DNA of 47,517 bases, taken from assembly GCA_913031125.1 (NCBI GenBank), contig CAJWFK010000021.1, positions 1 through 47,517 on the forward strand, given 5' to 3'. Made by a program: the position numbers and the translations under genes. The DNA comes from an uncultured Woeseia sp. GTDB lineage: Bacteria; Pseudomonadota; Gammaproteobacteria; Steroidobacterales; Woeseiaceae. Below the pieces are notes generated by a model. The model made no database searches and was not told the DNA's origin. It worked only from the letters and a program-made list of their open reading frames with translations. How positions within the stretch are numbered: position 1 is the stretch's first letter; each line of letters begins with the position of its first letter. Shown here in pieces: positions 21,109 through 30,782 of this stretch.

Positions 21109-21522
21109 ATGTTACAGCCAAAAAGAACAAAATTTCGTAAGCAAATGAAAGGACGTAATCGAGGGTTAGCTCTCCGGGGAAGTACGGTTTCATTCGGTGA
21201 GTTTGGGTTGAAAGCAACGGAGCGTGGACGTCTAACGGCTAGGCAAATCGAAGCAGCTCGTCGTGCGATGACCAGACATATTAAACGTGGCGGTAAGATT
21301 TGGATTCGGGTATTTCCGGATAAGCCGATCACGAAGAAACCTCTTGAAGTCCGGCAGGGAAAGGGCAAGGGAAATGTAGAGTACTGGGTTTGTCAAATTC
21401 AGCCAGGTCGAGTGCTTTATGAGATGGAAGGGGTAACCGAAGAGGTGGCTCGCGAAGCGTTTCGTCTAGCCGCCGCTAAACTTCCGTTTCCTACCACTTT
21501 TGTGACGCGACAGGTGATGTAA
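21109..21522 (+). CDS. rplP: 50S ribosomal protein L16
   Basis: L16 is a late-assembly protein that positions the A-site tRNA near the peptidyl-transferase centre. The 137-residue product begins [20 protein letters not shown] and contains [20 protein letters not shown] (about 47–66) and [11 protein letters not shown], whose arginine is in the segment hydroxylated in E. coli L16. The stop overlaps the rpmC start by one base (TAATG), so translation is coupled. Confidence 0.98.
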   Translation: MLQPKRTKFRKQMKGRNRGLALRGSTVSFGEFGLKATERGRLTARQIEAARRAMTRHIKRGGKIWIRVFPDKPITKKPLEVRQGKGKGNVEYWVCQIQPGRVLYEMEGVTEEVAREAFRLAAAKLPFPTTFVTRQVM

Positions 21523-21734
21523 TGAGAGCGGAAGAGCTACGAAAGAAGTCCCCGGAAGAGTTAGCACAAGAACTTCTTGATCTGCGGCGCGAGCAATTCA
21601 ATTTACGTATGCAACGCGCAACCGGACAATTGACCCGACCACATGAATATGGTCGCGTAAAAAAAGATATTGCTCGTGTGAAGACTATTTTGGTTGAACA
21701 GGAGCGGGTAGCAAAGGGCATTACAGGTACTTAA
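21522..21734 (+). CDS. rpmC: 50S ribosomal protein L29
   Basis: L29 is a small helical-hairpin protein at the tunnel exit next to L23. The 70-residue product has the family pattern: an N-terminal helix [20 protein letters not shown], the middle motif [12 protein letters not shown] and a C-terminal helix [13 protein letters not shown]. It is slightly longer than E. coli L29 (63). It begins in the rplP stop codon and is followed by rpsQ after 14 nt. Confidence 0.97.
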   Translation: MRAEELRKKSPEELAQELLDLRREQFNLRMQRATGQLTRPHEYGRVKKDIARVKTILVEQERVAKGITGT

Positions 21735-21748
21735 ATTAAGTTAATAAA

Positions 21749-22030
21749 ATGAGTATGAACGAACAAGTTAAAAATCCGAAAGCAAAACGAAAGATCATCG
21801 GTCGCGTTGTAAGCAACAAGATGGACAAGACCGTGTCAGTTGCTATTGAGCGTTTAGTGCAGCATGCGGTTGTTGGTAAATATATTCGTCGCACCACCAA
21901 ATTACTTGCGCATGATGAGAATAACGAATGCAACATTGGAGATCGCGTAGCTATAACTGAATGTCGACCAAATGCAAAAAACAAATCGTGGACAGTTATT
22001 GACGTCGTTGAACGGGCAGTCGGTCAATGA
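21749..22030 (+). CDS. rpsQ: 30S ribosomal protein S17
   Basis: S17 is an OB-fold primary 16S-binding protein. The 93 residues include [19 protein letters not shown] (about 16–34), the [18 protein letters not shown] signature (about 48–65) and the [16 protein letters not shown]-terminal strand. A second ATG two codons downstream is an alternative start; neither has a strong ribosome binding site. It is the last gene of the S10 group. The following 38-nt gap leads straight into rplN, so the S10 and spc groups may be read together. Confidence 0.97.
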   Translation: MSMNEQVKNPKAKRKIIGRVVSNKMDKTVSVAIERLVQHAVVGKYIRRTTKLLAHDENNECNIGDRVAITECRPNAKNKSWTVIDVVERAVGQ

Positions 22031-22068
22031 TACGGAAACACTAATAGTTCGAGTAACGGAATAAGATA

Positions 22069-22437
22069 ATGATTCAGATGCAGACAGTTATGGATGCGGC
22101 CGATAACTCCGGAGCAAGGCGTATACAGTGCATCAAGGTACTTGGTGGGTCTAAACGCAGATACGCTGCTGTGGGTGATGTCATTAAAGTTAGCGTCAAA
22201 GATGCGATCCCGCGTGGGAAGGTAAAAAAAGGTGAGATTTACAATGCTGTCGTCGTAAGAACGCGTAAAGGGGTGCGTCGCAAGGATGGATCTTTGATTC
22301 GTTTCGACGGTAATGCGGCTGTGTTGCTAAATTCGCGATTAGAACCGATTGGTACCCGTATTTTCGGGCCTGTAACCCGGGAACTTAGGACAAATCGGTT
22401 TATGAAAATAATATCGTTGGCTCCAGAGGTACTGTAG
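22069..22437 (+). CDS. rplN: 50S ribosomal protein L14
   Basis: L14 is a five-strand barrel at the subunit interface next to L19 and the binding site of the silencing factor RsfS. The 122-residue length is close to E. coli (123). It starts [20 protein letters not shown] and has the [20 protein letters not shown] signature (about 43–62). It follows rpsQ by 38 nt and opens the spc gene order. Confidence 0.98.
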   Translation: MIQMQTVMDAADNSGARRIQCIKVLGGSKRRYAAVGDVIKVSVKDAIPRGKVKKGEIYNAVVVRTRKGVRRKDGSLIRFDGNAAVLLNSRLEPIGTRIFGPVTRELRTNRFMKIISLAPEVL

Positions 22438-22493
22438 GCCGGAAAGAGTGAGTTCTGGACCTGCCCAATGAATGAAATTGGAAATTATGGAAT

Positions 22494-22811
22494 ATGAAAA
22501 AGATTCGAAAAGGCGATGAGGTAGCGGTCATTGCAGGCAAAGATAAAGGCCGCCGTGGAACAGTACTTCAAGTGTTCCCAGATTATCGGGTGTTAGTAGA
22601 AGGAATAAACGTCGCCAAAAAACATGAAAAACCTAATCCAAACATGGGTGTGGCCGGAGGGATCGTTGATCGAGAAATGCCGTTGCATATTTCGAACGTT
22701 GCGCTTTTTAATACTAAAACTAAGAAGTCAGATCGTGTTGCCATCCGTATTTCGGATAATGGGAGTAAGGAACGCATTTTTCGTTCTACCGGCGAGACGG
22801 TGGATATTTAG
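22494..22811 (+). CDS. rplX: 50S ribosomal protein L24
   Basis: L24 is an assembly initiator for the 50S subunit. The 105-residue product opens with a KOW motif, [21 protein letters not shown] (about 7–27), and has [15 protein letters not shown] and the [18 protein letters not shown] block, both typical of the family. Length agrees with E. coli (104). The 56-nt gap in front has no clear promoter. Confidence 0.98.
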   Translation: MKKIRKGDEVAVIAGKDKGRRGTVLQVFPDYRVLVEGINVAKKHEKPNPNMGVAGGIVDREMPLHISNVALFNTKTKKSDRVAIRISDNGSKERIFRSTGETVDI

Positions 22812-22871
22812 TGCGGAATAGAACGCATGTTGATAGGAACACACGTTGGTATTCTGTCAGGTTTGTAAATT

Positions 22872-23411
22872 ATGGCTAGATTGCAAGAACAATACGAAAA
22901 TAAGCTGAGGTTGCAAATTCAGAAAACACTTGGTGTCAATAATTTGATGGAAGTGCCTCGCATTAAGAAAATTACGCTAAACATGGGCGTTGGTGAGGCT
23001 GTGGCTGACAAGAAAGTTCTTCAAAATGCTGTTGATGATATGGAAAAGATAGCTGGTCAGAGGCCTGTTCGAACGTTGGCGCGGAAATCTGTTGCTGGGT
23101 TTAAGATTCGAGATGGCTACCCAATTGGATGCAAAGTGACGTTACGGCGTGAAAGAATGTATGAGTTTTTAGACCGGTTAGTGAACATTGCTATTCCGCG
23201 TATTCGAGATTTTCGCGGATTAAATCCAAAGTCATTTGATGAACAGGGGAATTACAGCATTGGCGTTTCTGAACAGATCATTTTCCCAGAAATTAACTAC
23301 GACGAGATAGATACGATTCGGGGCCTTGATATTACCATCTCAACTTCAGCAACAAATGCTGAGCAGGGACGAGCTTTACTTGAAGCATTTAATTTTCCAT
23401 TCAAAACGTAG
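22872..23411 (+). CDS. rplE: 50S ribosomal protein L5
   Basis: L5 binds 5S rRNA and contacts the P-site tRNA. The 179 residues equal the E. coli length. Conserved parts are the N-terminal [19 protein letters not shown] (about 22–40), the [19 protein letters not shown] loop and [16 protein letters not shown] near 130–145. In E. coli, S8 represses the spc genes by binding the mRNA around the rplE start; I did not identify the S8 motif here with confidence. Confidence 0.98.
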   Translation: MARLQEQYENKLRLQIQKTLGVNNLMEVPRIKKITLNMGVGEAVADKKVLQNAVDDMEKIAGQRPVRTLARKSVAGFKIRDGYPIGCKVTLRRERMYEFLDRLVNIAIPRIRDFRGLNPKSFDEQGNYSIGVSEQIIFPEINYDEIDTIRGLDITISTSATNAEQGRALLEAFNFPFKT

Positions 23412-23457
23412 GTTCACGATTTTATGTATAGGCACAGAATTAAAATAGGAATAAACA

Positions 23458-23763
23458 ATGGCTAAAAGGTCAATGATCCAACGGGAGCTCAAGCGTGAGA
23501 AGCTGATAAAACGTTTTGCTAAAAAGCGGGCAACACTCAAGCAAATTATCCGTGATGTGAATACTACCGATGAAGCACGCGCTGAAGCAGTTGGCAAGCT
23601 TGCCTCGTTACCACGTGATTCGAGTCCATCGCGTCACAGAAAGCGCTGTGCGATCACCGGACGGCCACATGGTGTGTATCGTAAGTTCGGGCTTGGCCGA
23701 AACAAACTTCGCGAAGCGGCCATGAAGGGCGAGATACCAGGTCTCACAAAGGCGAGTTGGTAA
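23458..23763 (+). CDS. rpsN: 30S ribosomal protein S14, zinc-independent form
   Basis: S14 binds 16S rRNA in the 30S head. The 101-residue protein is the long, zinc-free (C−) type: it has a single cysteine in [19 protein letters not shown] (about 62–80) and lacks the CxxC pairs of the short type. The length equals E. coli S14. Its ATG follows AATAGGAATAAACA. Confidence 0.98.
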   Translation: MAKRSMIQRELKREKLIKRFAKKRATLKQIIRDVNTTDEARAEAVGKLASLPRDSSPSRHRKRCAITGRPHGVYRKFGLGRNKLREAAMKGEIPGLTKASW

Positions 23764-23776
23764 CGGAGTCCATGTT

Positions 23777-24172
23777 ATGAGTATGACTGACCCTATTGCG
23801 GACATGCTGACCCGCATCAGAAACGGACAAAAAGCCCGCAAGATTAATGTTGTGATGCCATCGTCTAAGGAAAAGTTAGCTATTGCAGCTGTTTTGAAGG
23901 AAGAGGGATATATTACTGATTTCAAAATTCTGGACGATGGTCAAAAAGACGAGCTACGTATAGAGCTGAAGTATTTTGAAGGTTCTCCTGTTATTGCAGA
24001 TGTACAACGTGTTAGTAGGCCCGGGCTTCGCGTTTACCGTGGTAAAGACGAATTGCCAGAGGTGTTAGGAGGGTTAGGAATTTCGATTGTATCAACGTCT
24101 GCAGGTGTAATGAGTGATCGTCAAGCTCGTGCTAAAGGGGTTGGTGGTGAAGTGATCTGTGTGGTTTCCTAG
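23777..24172 (+). CDS. rpsH: 30S ribosomal protein S8
   Basis: S8 binds the central 16S domain and in E. coli is the translational repressor of the spc operon. The 131-residue product begins [18 protein letters not shown], almost identical to E. coli, and ends with the [20 protein letters not shown] signature (about 98–117). It starts 13 nt after rpsN. Confidence 0.98.
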   Translation: MSMTDPIADMLTRIRNGQKARKINVVMPSSKEKLAIAAVLKEEGYITDFKILDDGQKDELRIELKYFEGSPVIADVQRVSRPGLRVYRGKDELPEVLGGLGISIVSTSAGVMSDRQARAKGVGGEVICVVS

Positions 24173-24193
24173 ATACGGCTGAAGCGAGAAAAA

Positions 24194-24727
24194 ATGTCCA
24201 GAGTTGCAAAATTACCGATTGAACTGCCACAGGGTGTCGAAGTTACTTTGGCAGAAACGATTGTGTCTGTGAAGGGAGGCAAGGGACAGTTACGTATTGA
24301 ACTCAATACTGAAGTTGAGGCAAAGCAGGACGGTGAGACGCTGATAGTTACGCCACGATCTGGCTCACGGTTTGCGAAAGCTATTGCTGGTACAACAAGG
24401 GCACTGATCGCGAATATGGTGCAAGGGGTGAGTGAAGGCTTCGAAAAGAAACTAATGCTGGTGGGTGTAGGCTATCGGGCAAAGGCTCAAGGTAAAAAGC
24501 TGAATCTTACACTTGGTTTTTCGCATCCTGTAATTTTTGATGTGCCCGATGGTGTATCAGTAGCGACGCCAAGCCAGACGGAGATAGTTGTTACGGGCAC
24601 AGATAAACAGAAAGTGGGACAGGTTGCTGCCGAGATTCGGCGATATCGTCCTCCAGAACCCTACAAGGGCAAGGGTGTCCGATATGCTGATGAGCGGGTA
24701 GTGATAAAAGAAGCCAAGAAGAAGTAA
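24194..24727 (+). CDS. rplF: 50S ribosomal protein L6
   Basis: L6 sits near the sarcin–ricin loop. The 177 residues match the E. coli length. It has two duplicated RNA-binding-like domains; the second carries the family signature [14 protein letters not shown] (about 155–168). The start ATG 24194 follows GAAGCGAGAAAAA. It is 21 nt from rpsH and 12 nt from rplR, in the standard spc order. Confidence 0.98.
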   Translation: MSRVAKLPIELPQGVEVTLAETIVSVKGGKGQLRIELNTEVEAKQDGETLIVTPRSGSRFAKAIAGTTRALIANMVQGVSEGFEKKLMLVGVGYRAKAQGKKLNLTLGFSHPVIFDVPDGVSVATPSQTEIVVTGTDKQKVGQVAAEIRRYRPPEPYKGKGVRYADERVVIKEAKKK

Positions 24728-24739
24728 AGACTTAAGATC

Positions 24740-25099
24740 ATGAAATTAGATAAAAAACAAAATAGATTGCGGCGTGCGAAAAAGGCACGTGCCAAAATAG
24801 AACGGCTTGTTGTCAATAGATTGTCTGTTCATCGGACTCCGCGTCACATATATGCGCAAATTATCGCGCCCGATAAAAGTACCGTGCTTGTGTCAGCTTC
24901 AACTGTGGAAAATGCAGTAAGAAGCGACATTAAGAGTACTGGTAATTCGGATGCTGCCGCAATAGTTGGTGCCCGTATTGCGGAAAAAGCAAAAGCAGCT
25001 GGCATCGACACAGTAGCTTTTGATCGATCTGGTTTTCGTTACCATGGCCGCATAAAAGCTTTGGCTGATGCTGCCAGAGACGCAGGATTAAAGTTCTAA
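24740..25099 (+). CDS. rplR: 50S ribosomal protein L18
   Basis: L18 brings 5S rRNA to the 50S subunit together with L5 and L25. The 119-residue product has the basic N-terminus [34 protein letters not shown] (about 33–47) and the C-terminal [20 protein letters not shown] that contacts 5S rRNA. The length is close to E. coli (117). Confidence 0.98.
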   Translation: MKLDKKQNRLRRAKKARAKIERLVVNRLSVHRTPRHIYAQIIAPDKSTVLVSASTVENAVRSDIKSTGNSDAAAIVGARIAEKAKAAGIDTVAFDRSGFRYHGRIKALADAARDAGLKF

Positions 25100-25112
25100 T
25101 CGGATTAATGAT

Positions 25113-25622
25113 ATGGCAAGAATAGACCAACAGCAGAGTAAGGATGACTTGATTGAAAAACTCGTGGCAGTCAATCGTGTCGCAAAGGTTGTCAAAGGTG
25201 GCCGACAGTTTGGTTTTACAGCTTTGACTGTAGTTGGAGATGGAAATGGGCGAGTCGGCTTTGGCTATGGGAAGGCGCGTGAAGTGCCTATAGCGATCCA
25301 GAAAGCAATGCAGGCCGCACGAAAAAATATGATCAAGATTAATCTGAATAAAGAGACGTTGCAGTATGCAAAAAAGGGTCGACACGGTGCAACTTACGTC
25401 TATATGCAGCCGGCTTCGGAAGGTACAGGAGTTATCGCTGGTGGTGCGATGCGTGCTGTTTTTGAAGCGGCTGGTATTCGCAATGTTTTAGCAAAGAGTT
25501 ATGGCTCGCGTAATCCAATTAATGTAGTGCGTGCGACAATTGGAGCACTTAAAGATATCCATTCGCCACGACAGATTGCTGCTAAGCGTGGTAAGAAAAT
25601 AAAGGAAATCTTGGCCAAGTAA
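25113..25622 (+). CDS. rpsE: 30S ribosomal protein S5
   Basis: S5 acts with S3 and S4 in mRNA entry and affects accuracy; spectinomycin resistance maps to its N-terminal loop. The 169-residue product has [20 protein letters not shown] (about 23–42; the loop is of wild-type form), [18 protein letters not shown], and the C-terminal domain with [20 protein letters not shown]. Length agrees with E. coli (167). Confidence 0.98.
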   Translation: MARIDQQQSKDDLIEKLVAVNRVAKVVKGGRQFGFTALTVVGDGNGRVGFGYGKAREVPIAIQKAMQAARKNMIKINLNKETLQYAKKGRHGATYVYMQPASEGTGVIAGGAMRAVFEAAGIRNVLAKSYGSRNPINVVRATIGALKDIHSPRQIAAKRGKKIKEILAK

Positions 25623-25648
25623 GGCCAGTTATTTCACGGGATAAGGAA

Positions 25649-25837
25649 ATGGCAAACCCCAAACACTTGAATGTTACATTGATTAAGAGTCGTTTCGGAC
25701 GATTGAAAAGTCATAAAGCATGTATTGCTGGGCTGGGTTTAAAAAAAATCCGTCAAACAGTGAAGGTGCTCGATACCCCTGAAAATCGTGGCATGATCAA
25801 TAAGATTTCATACCTTTTGCAGGTAGAGGAAGTTTGA
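25649..25837 (+). CDS. rpmD: 50S ribosomal protein L30
   Basis: L30 is a small 50S protein with an alpha/beta fold. The 62-residue product carries the family pattern: [20 protein letters not shown] followed by [21 protein letters not shown]. Length is close to E. coli (59). Its ATG lies behind GATAAGGAA, and its stop is separated from the rplO ATG by a single base. Confidence 0.97.
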   Translation: MANPKHLNVTLIKSRFGRLKSHKACIAGLGLKKIRQTVKVLDTPENRGMINKISYLLQVEEV

Positions 25838-25838
25838 A

Positions 25839-26270
25839 ATGCGGCTTAATGGACTATCGCCCAGCAAGGGCTCTAAAAAACTAGGAAAGCGATTGGGAAG
25901 AGGCCATTCGGCTGGTCAGGGTAAAACCAGTGGGCGAGGTCAAAAAGGTCAGCATGCTCGTTCAGGTGGTTACCACAAAGTCGGTTTTGAGGGAGGACAA
26001 ATGCCGCTCCAGCGTCGTCTGCCTAAAGTAGGATTTAGATCCCGCATGGCAAGAAATACTGCAGAACTCCGGTTACATGAACTTGCAATACCTGAAGAGG
26101 CGGTAATTGATATGGCAGTTCTGAAAAAATTGCATTTGGTTCCAGCACATGTAGGTAAAGTGAAAATTATTAAATCCGGAGATATCTCTAAGGCAGTCAA
26201 GGTGAAAGGATTAGCTGTAACTAAGGGAGCGCGAGCTGCTATTGAAGCAGCCGGTGGCTCAGTGGAATAG
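25839..26270 (+). CDS. rplO: 50S ribosomal protein L15
   Basis: L15 is a late-assembly 50S protein with a long, glycine- and arginine-rich N-terminal extension. The 143-residue length is that of E. coli (144). The extension [20 protein letters not shown] and [11 protein letters not shown] (about 17–47) is plain, followed by [17 protein letters not shown] and the C-terminal fold ending [13 protein letters not shown]. The secY reading frame begins within a few bases of its stop. Confidence 0.98.
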   Translation: MRLNGLSPSKGSKKLGKRLGRGHSAGQGKTSGRGQKGQHARSGGYHKVGFEGGQMPLQRRLPKVGFRSRMARNTAELRLHELAIPEEAVIDMAVLKKLHLVPAHVGKVKIIKSGDISKAVKVKGLAVTKGARAAIEAAGGSVE

Positions 26271-26274
26271 GAAA

Positions 26275-27636
26275 TTGGCAAAAAGTCCCACAATGAATCC
26301 TGCAGATGCGGCTAAAGTAGGGAGCAAGCTGCAGGAGCTTAAAGCACGAATTCTATTTCTGGTAGGAGCTTTAATTGTGTTCCGTGCTGGCACGTTCATC
26401 CCAGTACCCGGGGTAGATCCAGCTGCGCTCGCGAGCTTTTTTGACCAACAGGCCGGTAACATGCTTGCCTTGTTTAACTTATTTTCAGGAGGAGCACTCG
26501 CTCGCTTTGGTATATTTGCACTCGGCATCATGCCGTATATTTCTTCCTCTATTATTATGCAGATGGCCAGCCATCTTGTTGAGCCGCTGAAGCAATTACG
26601 GAAAGAGGGAGAGTCGGGACGGCGTAAGATCACGCAGTATACGCGTTACGGTACCGTCGGCTTGGCTTCTTTTCAGTCGATTGCAGCTGCAACATGGCTT
26701 CAAAGTCAACCAGGCGTGGTTGTGGCTCCAGGACCTGCTTTTTTAATAACTGCTTGTATTACATTGGTAACAGGCACGATGTTCCTGATGTGGTTGGGTG
26801 AACAAATTACAGAGCGCGGGATCGGTAATGGAATCTCGATGATTATTCTGGCTGGCATAGTTGCGGGGTTGCCGGCAGCAGTTGCCGGAACTGCTGAGTT
26901 GGTCCGTAATGGTGAAATGTCCCCAGCTACAGCTATTCTATTGTTACTGGGAGGTATAGCGGCCACCACTTTCGTCGTATATATGGAGCGTGCACAGCGC
27001 CGTATCACAGTAAATTATGCCCGGCGGCAGCAAGGTAGGAAGATGTACGCAGCCCAAAGTACGCATTTACCATTTAAAATAAATATGGCCGGTGTTATCC
27101 CAGCGATTTTTGCTTCTAGTATCTTGATGTTTCCCGCTACCATAGCCCAGTTTTTTGCACAATCTGCGGACCCTGGTGGATTACAGGGTGCTTTGCTGAC
27201 GTTAGGAGCTAACTTGGGGCCGGGACAGCCTATTTATGTAATTTTGTTCGGTGCTCTTATTATATTTTTCTGCTTTTTCTACACAGCTATCCAATATGAT
27301 TCAAAAGATACTGCAGATAATTTGAAACGTTCTGGTGCATTCGTCCCAGGGATCAGGCCAGGCGCACAAACTGCAGAGTACATCGATCGAGTACTAACCC
27401 GACTAACGTTCTGGGGTGCTTTGTATGTGGCTGGTATTTGTTTATTGCCGGAAATTTTTCGCATGTTTTATCCCAGCGTGCCGTTTAATTTTGGTGGAAC
27501 CTCTTTGTTGATTCTTGTCGTAGTTACGATGGACTTCATGTCGCAGTTACAGGCCCATGCGATGAGCCATCAATACGAAGGAATGATGCAAAAAGCTAAT
27601 TTGCGTAATTACGGACGCAGTGGTGCGATACGGTAA
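26275..27636 (+). CDS. secY: Preprotein translocase subunit SecY
   Basis: SecY is the ten-helix pore of the Sec translocon in the inner membrane. The protein shows [15 protein letters not shown] after the first helix, the [20 protein letters not shown] plug region, and [16 protein letters not shown]. The cytoplasmic C5 loop is included in [21 protein letters not shown] prefer the TTG at 26275, which gives a 453-residue product starting MAKSPT, resembling the E. coli N-terminus, and has GTGGAA about 8 nt upstream. The first ATG, at 26293 (447 residues), lacks a ribosome binding site. Either start leaves all membrane segments intact. Confidence 0.97.
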   Translation: MAKSPTMNPADAAKVGSKLQELKARILFLVGALIVFRAGTFIPVPGVDPAALASFFDQQAGNMLALFNLFSGGALARFGIFALGIMPYISSSIIMQMASHLVEPLKQLRKEGESGRRKITQYTRYGTVGLASFQSIAAATWLQSQPGVVVAPGPAFLITACITLVTGTMFLMWLGEQITERGIGNGISMIILAGIVAGLPAAVAGTAELVRNGEMSPATAILLLLGGIAATTFVVYMERAQRRITVNYARRQQGRKMYAAQSTHLPFKINMAGVIPAIFASSILMFPATIAQFFAQSADPGGLQGALLTLGANLGPGQPIYVILFGALIIFFCFFYTAIQYDSKDTADNLKRSGAFVPGIRPGAQTAEYIDRVLTRLTFWGALYVAGICLLPEIFRMFYPSVPFNFGGTSLLILVVVTMDFMSQLQAHAMSHQYEGMMQKANLRNYGRSGAIR

Positions 27637-27663
27637 ACCCGTGTCTGCGAATCGGAGCGAAGC

Positions 27664-27777
27664 ATGAAAGTTAGGGCATCGGTAAAAAGAATGTGCAGGA
27701 ACTGCAAAGTGATTCGGCGGAAGGGTGTTGTGCGCGTAATTTGTACAGATAAAAGACATAAGCAACGTCAAGGCTAA
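27664..27777 (+). CDS. rpmJ: 50S ribosomal protein L36, zinc-binding form
   Basis: This small gene encodes 37 residues beginning [19 protein letters not shown] and ending KHKQRQG-like (HKQRQG), which is diagnostic of L36. The zinc ligands of the C+ form are present: Cys11, Cys14, Cys27 and the following histidine (residue 32). It lies between secY and rpsM, its normal place. A zinc-free paralogue elsewhere in the genome cannot be judged from here. Confidence 0.97.
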   Translation: MKVRASVKRMCRNCKVIRRKGVVRVICTDKRHKQRQG

Positions 27778-27791
27778 GAAAGGAAATTAAT

Positions 27792-28148
27792 GTGGCTCGT
27801 ATTGCAGGTATAAATATTCCGGTTAATAAGCATGTGGTTGTGGCGTTAACGTCGATATATGGCATTGGGCAATCTCGTGCTAAACAGATTTGTGACGCTG
27901 CAGGTGTAGCACCAGAGACAATAGTAAAGGATCTCGCAGAACCTGAGGTTGCAGGTATACGAAATGTCGTAGCTAATTTTATTGTTGAAGGTGATTTGAG
28001 ACGCGAGATTTCCATGAATATAAAGAGACTAATGGATCTTGGTTCCTACCGGGGTATACGTCATCGTCGCGGACTACCGTTACGTGGTCAGCGAACGAAG
28101 ACTAACGCGCGTACTCGAAAAGGCCCACGCCGGCCGATTAAAAGATGA
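27792..28148 (+). CDS. rpsM: 30S ribosomal protein S13
   Basis: S13 is in the 30S head and contacts the P-site tRNA and the 50S bridge. The 118-residue product (E. coli also 118) starts [18 protein letters not shown] and has [20 protein letters not shown] near residues 82–101. Translation starts at GTG 27792; an overlapping ATG two bases earlier is out of frame. The ribosome binding site is AAGGAAAT. In E. coli, S4 binds a pseudoknot at this start to control the alpha genes; I have not verified that fold here. Confidence 0.97.
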   Translation: MARIAGINIPVNKHVVVALTSIYGIGQSRAKQICDAAGVAPETIVKDLAEPEVAGIRNVVANFIVEGDLRREISMNIKRLMDLGSYRGIRHRRGLPLRGQRTKTNARTRKGPRRPIKR

Positions 28149-28160
28149 GGGTATTGAGGA

Positions 28161-28544
28161 ATGGCTGATATACCAAAACGAAAAAAGGTCAAAAAGCATG
28201 TTGTGGATGCTATTGCTCACATACATGCTTCCTTTAATAATACGATTATCACAATAACTGACCGGCAGGGAAATGCTCTTTCTTGGGCAACTGCAGGCGG
28301 ATGTGGTTTCCGTGGATCACGTAAGTCAACACCTTTTGCTGCTCAGGTTGCCTCGGAAAAAGCGGGCCGAGCAGCGTTGGAATTGGGTGTTAAAAACGTT
28401 GATGTACGTGTACGTGGACCTGGCCCCGGCCGGGAGTCAGCCGTCCGGGCACTTAATGCCCTTGGGTTTCGCATACAGAATATAGAGGATGTCACACCGA
28501 TTCCGCACAATGGGTGCCGCCCCCCTAAGAAGCGTCGTGTATAG
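28161..28544 (+). CDS. rpsK: 30S ribosomal protein S11
   Basis: S11 lies on the 30S platform near the E-site codon. The 127-residue product contains [20 protein letters not shown] (about 19–38), the [16 protein letters not shown] segment and [18 protein letters not shown] (about 83–100), the family signature. It ends [11 protein letters not shown]. It lies 12 nt after rpsM and 10 nt before rpsD. Confidence 0.98.
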   Translation: MADIPKRKKVKKHVVDAIAHIHASFNNTIITITDRQGNALSWATAGGCGFRGSRKSTPFAAQVASEKAGRAALELGVKNVDVRVRGPGPGRESAVRALNALGFRIQNIEDVTPIPHNGCRPPKKRRV

Positions 28545-28554
28545 AGAGTAAATA

Positions 28555-29175
28555 ATGGCAAGATATCTTGGACCAAAATGTAAATTATCCCGTCGTGAAG
28601 GTACGGATCTGTTCCTAAAAAGTGGTATCCGGTCACTTGATTCAAAGTGCAAACTAGAGATTCCACCTGGTGGTGCCCCGCAGCGGCGTCCCCGCCTTTC
28701 AGATTACGGGCTGCAGCTCCGCGAAAAGCAGAAGCTTCGCCGCATGTATGGGGTGTTGGAACGGCAGTTTCGTAATTATTATAAGAAGGCTGCTCGGTTA
28801 AAAGGCTCAACAGGAGAAAATCTGTTGAGGCTTCTCGAAGGGCGCCTTGATAATGTTGTCTACCGGATGGGCTTTGCTACAACTCGCGCCGAAGCGCGTC
28901 AACTCGTTAGCCACAAAGGAATACAGGTGAATGGAAAAGTAGTAAATATCCCGTCCGCGCAAATAAATGCGGGAGATGCTATCAGCATTAGGGAGAAAGC
29001 TAAAAAACAACTTCGCATCCAGAATGCGCTGGAGATTGCCTCCCAAGTAGGTCTGCCCGAATGGGTAGACGTAGATGTTAAAAAAATGATGGGCACGCTA
29101 AAGTCATTGCCAGATCGTGAAGATATCCTTCCCGATATTAACGAAAATCTCGTCGTCGAGTTGTACTCGAAATAA
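28555..29175 (+). CDS. rpsD: 30S ribosomal protein S4
   Basis: S4 nucleates 30S assembly and regulates the alpha operon in E. coli. The 206 residues equal the E. coli length. It shows [20 protein letters not shown], the [20 protein letters not shown] helix region (about 69–88) and the S4 RNA-binding domain [20 protein letters not shown] (about 113–132). The C-terminus is [13 protein letters not shown]. Confidence 0.98.
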   Translation: MARYLGPKCKLSRREGTDLFLKSGIRSLDSKCKLEIPPGGAPQRRPRLSDYGLQLREKQKLRRMYGVLERQFRNYYKKAARLKGSTGENLLRLLEGRLDNVVYRMGFATTRAEARQLVSHKGIQVNGKVVNIPSAQINAGDAISIREKAKKQLRIQNALEIASQVGLPEWVDVDVKKMMGTLKSLPDREDILPDINENLVVELYSK

Positions 29176-29190
29176 GCAGGAGTTACACCC

Positions 29191-30192
29191 ATGCAGGAAT
29201 CTATTAACGATTTTTTAAAACCGCGTGTTGTAAAGGTTACGCCAATAAATGAAATTCATGCGAAGGTCACAATTGAACCTTTCGAACGCGGTTATGGTCA
29301 TACATTGGGCAATGCGCTTCGTCGCATCCTGCTCTCTTCAATGCCGGGCTCAGCCATAGTTGAGGCGGAAATTGAGGGCGTCTTGCATGAATACACCAGT
29401 ATTGAGGGTGTTCAAGAAGATGTTGTGGATATTTTGCTCAATCTTAAGCAGATCGCTGTAACTATGCATAACAGGGATTCGGCGGAACTAAGGATTTCAA
29501 AGACAGGTCCGGGTGTGGTTACTGGTGCCGACATACAGTTAGATCATGATGTGGAAATTATGAATCCTGATATGGTCATTGCGAATCTAACCAAGGATGG
29601 CCAGCTAAACATGCTGTTAAAGGTAGAGCGAGGCCGAGGGTACCGGGCGGCAGTGCATCTGCCCTCTTTCGAAGAACAGGCTGGACCGATTGGCCGTCTT
29701 CAACTAGATGCTTCGTTTAGTCCTGTCCATCGTGTTACTTACAATGTGGAAGCAGCACGCGTTGAACAGCGAACTGATTTGGACAAGCTGATTATAGACA
29801 TTGAAACTAATGGCACTATCGATCCGGAGGAAGCGATTCGCTTTGCGGGCAGTATTCTTAAAGATCAGTTGTCAGTATTTGTAGATCTTCAAGGGCAAGA
29901 TGAAACAGTAGGTGCGGCAGCTGAAAATCAAGTTGATCCAATCCTTTTGCGGCCAGTTGATGAGTTGGAGCTTACCGTACGCTCGGCAAATTGTCTTAAA
30001 GCAGAGACCATTATGTATATTGGGGACTTGGTTCAGCGGACAGAAGTTGAGTTATTACGTACACCAAATCTTGGAAAGAAGTCGTTAACAGAAATTAAGG
30101 AAGTCTTAGAGGGCCATGGCTTAGGGTTGGGTATGTATTTAGATAATTGGCCGCCCGCTAGTTTGCAGCCTGAACAGGAACTTCCATTGTAA
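29191..30192 (+). CDS. rpoA: DNA-directed RNA polymerase subunit alpha
   Basis: The alpha dimer starts polymerase assembly and its C-terminal domain binds UP elements and activators. The 333-residue protein (E. coli 329) has the N-terminal dimerisation domain with [20 protein letters not shown] (about 32–51), a linker near residues 235–250, and the C-terminal domain with the helix-hairpin-helix segment [16 protein letters not shown] (about 291–306). The gene lies between rpsD and rplQ, as expected. Confidence 0.99.
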   Translation: MQESINDFLKPRVVKVTPINEIHAKVTIEPFERGYGHTLGNALRRILLSSMPGSAIVEAEIEGVLHEYTSIEGVQEDVVDILLNLKQIAVTMHNRDSAELRISKTGPGVVTGADIQLDHDVEIMNPDMVIANLTKDGQLNMLLKVERGRGYRAAVHLPSFEEQAGPIGRLQLDASFSPVHRVTYNVEAARVEQRTDLDKLIIDIETNGTIDPEEAIRFAGSILKDQLSVFVDLQGQDETVGAAAENQVDPILLRPVDELELTVRSANCLKAETIMYIGDLVQRTEVELLRTPNLGKKSLTEIKEVLEGHGLGLGMYLDNWPPASLQPEQELPL

Positions 30193-30210
30193 CGTAGGTT
30201 AAATAAGAAA

Positions 30211-30600
30211 ATGCGCCATAGAAAATCTGGTCGTAAACTAGGCCGTAACAGTTCGCACCGAAAAGCCATGTTTCGCAATATGGCATCGTCGTTAGTGCAA
30301 CATGAGACAATCAAGACCACATTGCCAAAGGCTAAAGAACTTAGGCGTGTTGTTGAGCCTTTGATCACACTTGCGAAAGAAGATGGTGTAGCAAATCGGC
30401 GTCTAGCATTTAGTCGCCTCCGGGACAAAGCTGCTGTCGGCAAACTTTTTACTGATTTGGGACCAAGGTTTAGAGATCGCCCAGGTGGGTACCTGCGAAT
30501 ATTGAAAATGGGTCCGCGCAGAGGTGATGCGGCGCCTATGGCGATTGTCCAACTAGTTGATGGACCAGCGGCCGAATCGGAAAATTCGACAGAAGAGTAA
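30211..30600 (+). CDS. rplQ: 50S ribosomal protein L17
   Basis: L17 is located near the tunnel exit. The 129-residue product starts [20 protein letters not shown] and has [20 protein letters not shown] (about 28–47), both highly typical. The [20 protein letters not shown] stretch (about 92–111) completes the fold. It is the last gene of the ribosomal superlocus and is followed within 27 nt by an intrinsic terminator. Confidence 0.98.
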   Translation: MRHRKSGRKLGRNSSHRKAMFRNMASSLVQHETIKTTLPKAKELRRVVEPLITLAKEDGVANRRLAFSRLRDKAAVGKLFTDLGPRFRDRPGGYLRILKMGPRRGDAAPMAIVQLVDGPAAESENSTEE

Positions 30601-30626
30601 GTGATAAACAAATACTAGATATACGT

Positions 30627-30653
30627 AAGGGGCTTAAATGGCCCCTTCTTTAT
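30627..30653 (+). terminator. Intrinsic terminator after rplQ
   Basis: AAGGGGC (30627–30633) pairs with GCCCCTT (30641–30647) around a 7-nt loop, followed by the T-rich CTTTAT. It closes the ribosomal superlocus. Confidence 0.88.
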
Positions 30654-30679
30654 GATATCCATTAAATAGATGATCATGC

Positions 30680-30707
30680 TTGCCACCTAGGGTGATGTGC
30701 ATATGTA
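30680..30707 (+). promoter_or_regulatory. Weak candidate promoter before the SDR gene
   Basis: TTGCCA (30680–30685) and TATGTA (30702–30707) are 16 nt apart, downstream of the rplQ terminator and about 75 nt before the next ATG. A second poor pair, TTTTCA (30711) and TCTAAT (30734), overlaps it. Some promoter is expected here because of the terminator; which pair is used is unclear. Confidence 0.3.
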
Positions 30708-30782
30708 ATCTTTTCAGATGCAGAGTAAAGGTGTCTAATATGTAAGAAATATAACCATGCGAAGATTTCTTATACCCACACA

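Noticed and set aside
28343..28810. Open frame of 155 codons on the − strand across rpsK and rpsD
   Set aside because: Both + strand genes are certain, and the antisense product has no family resemblance.
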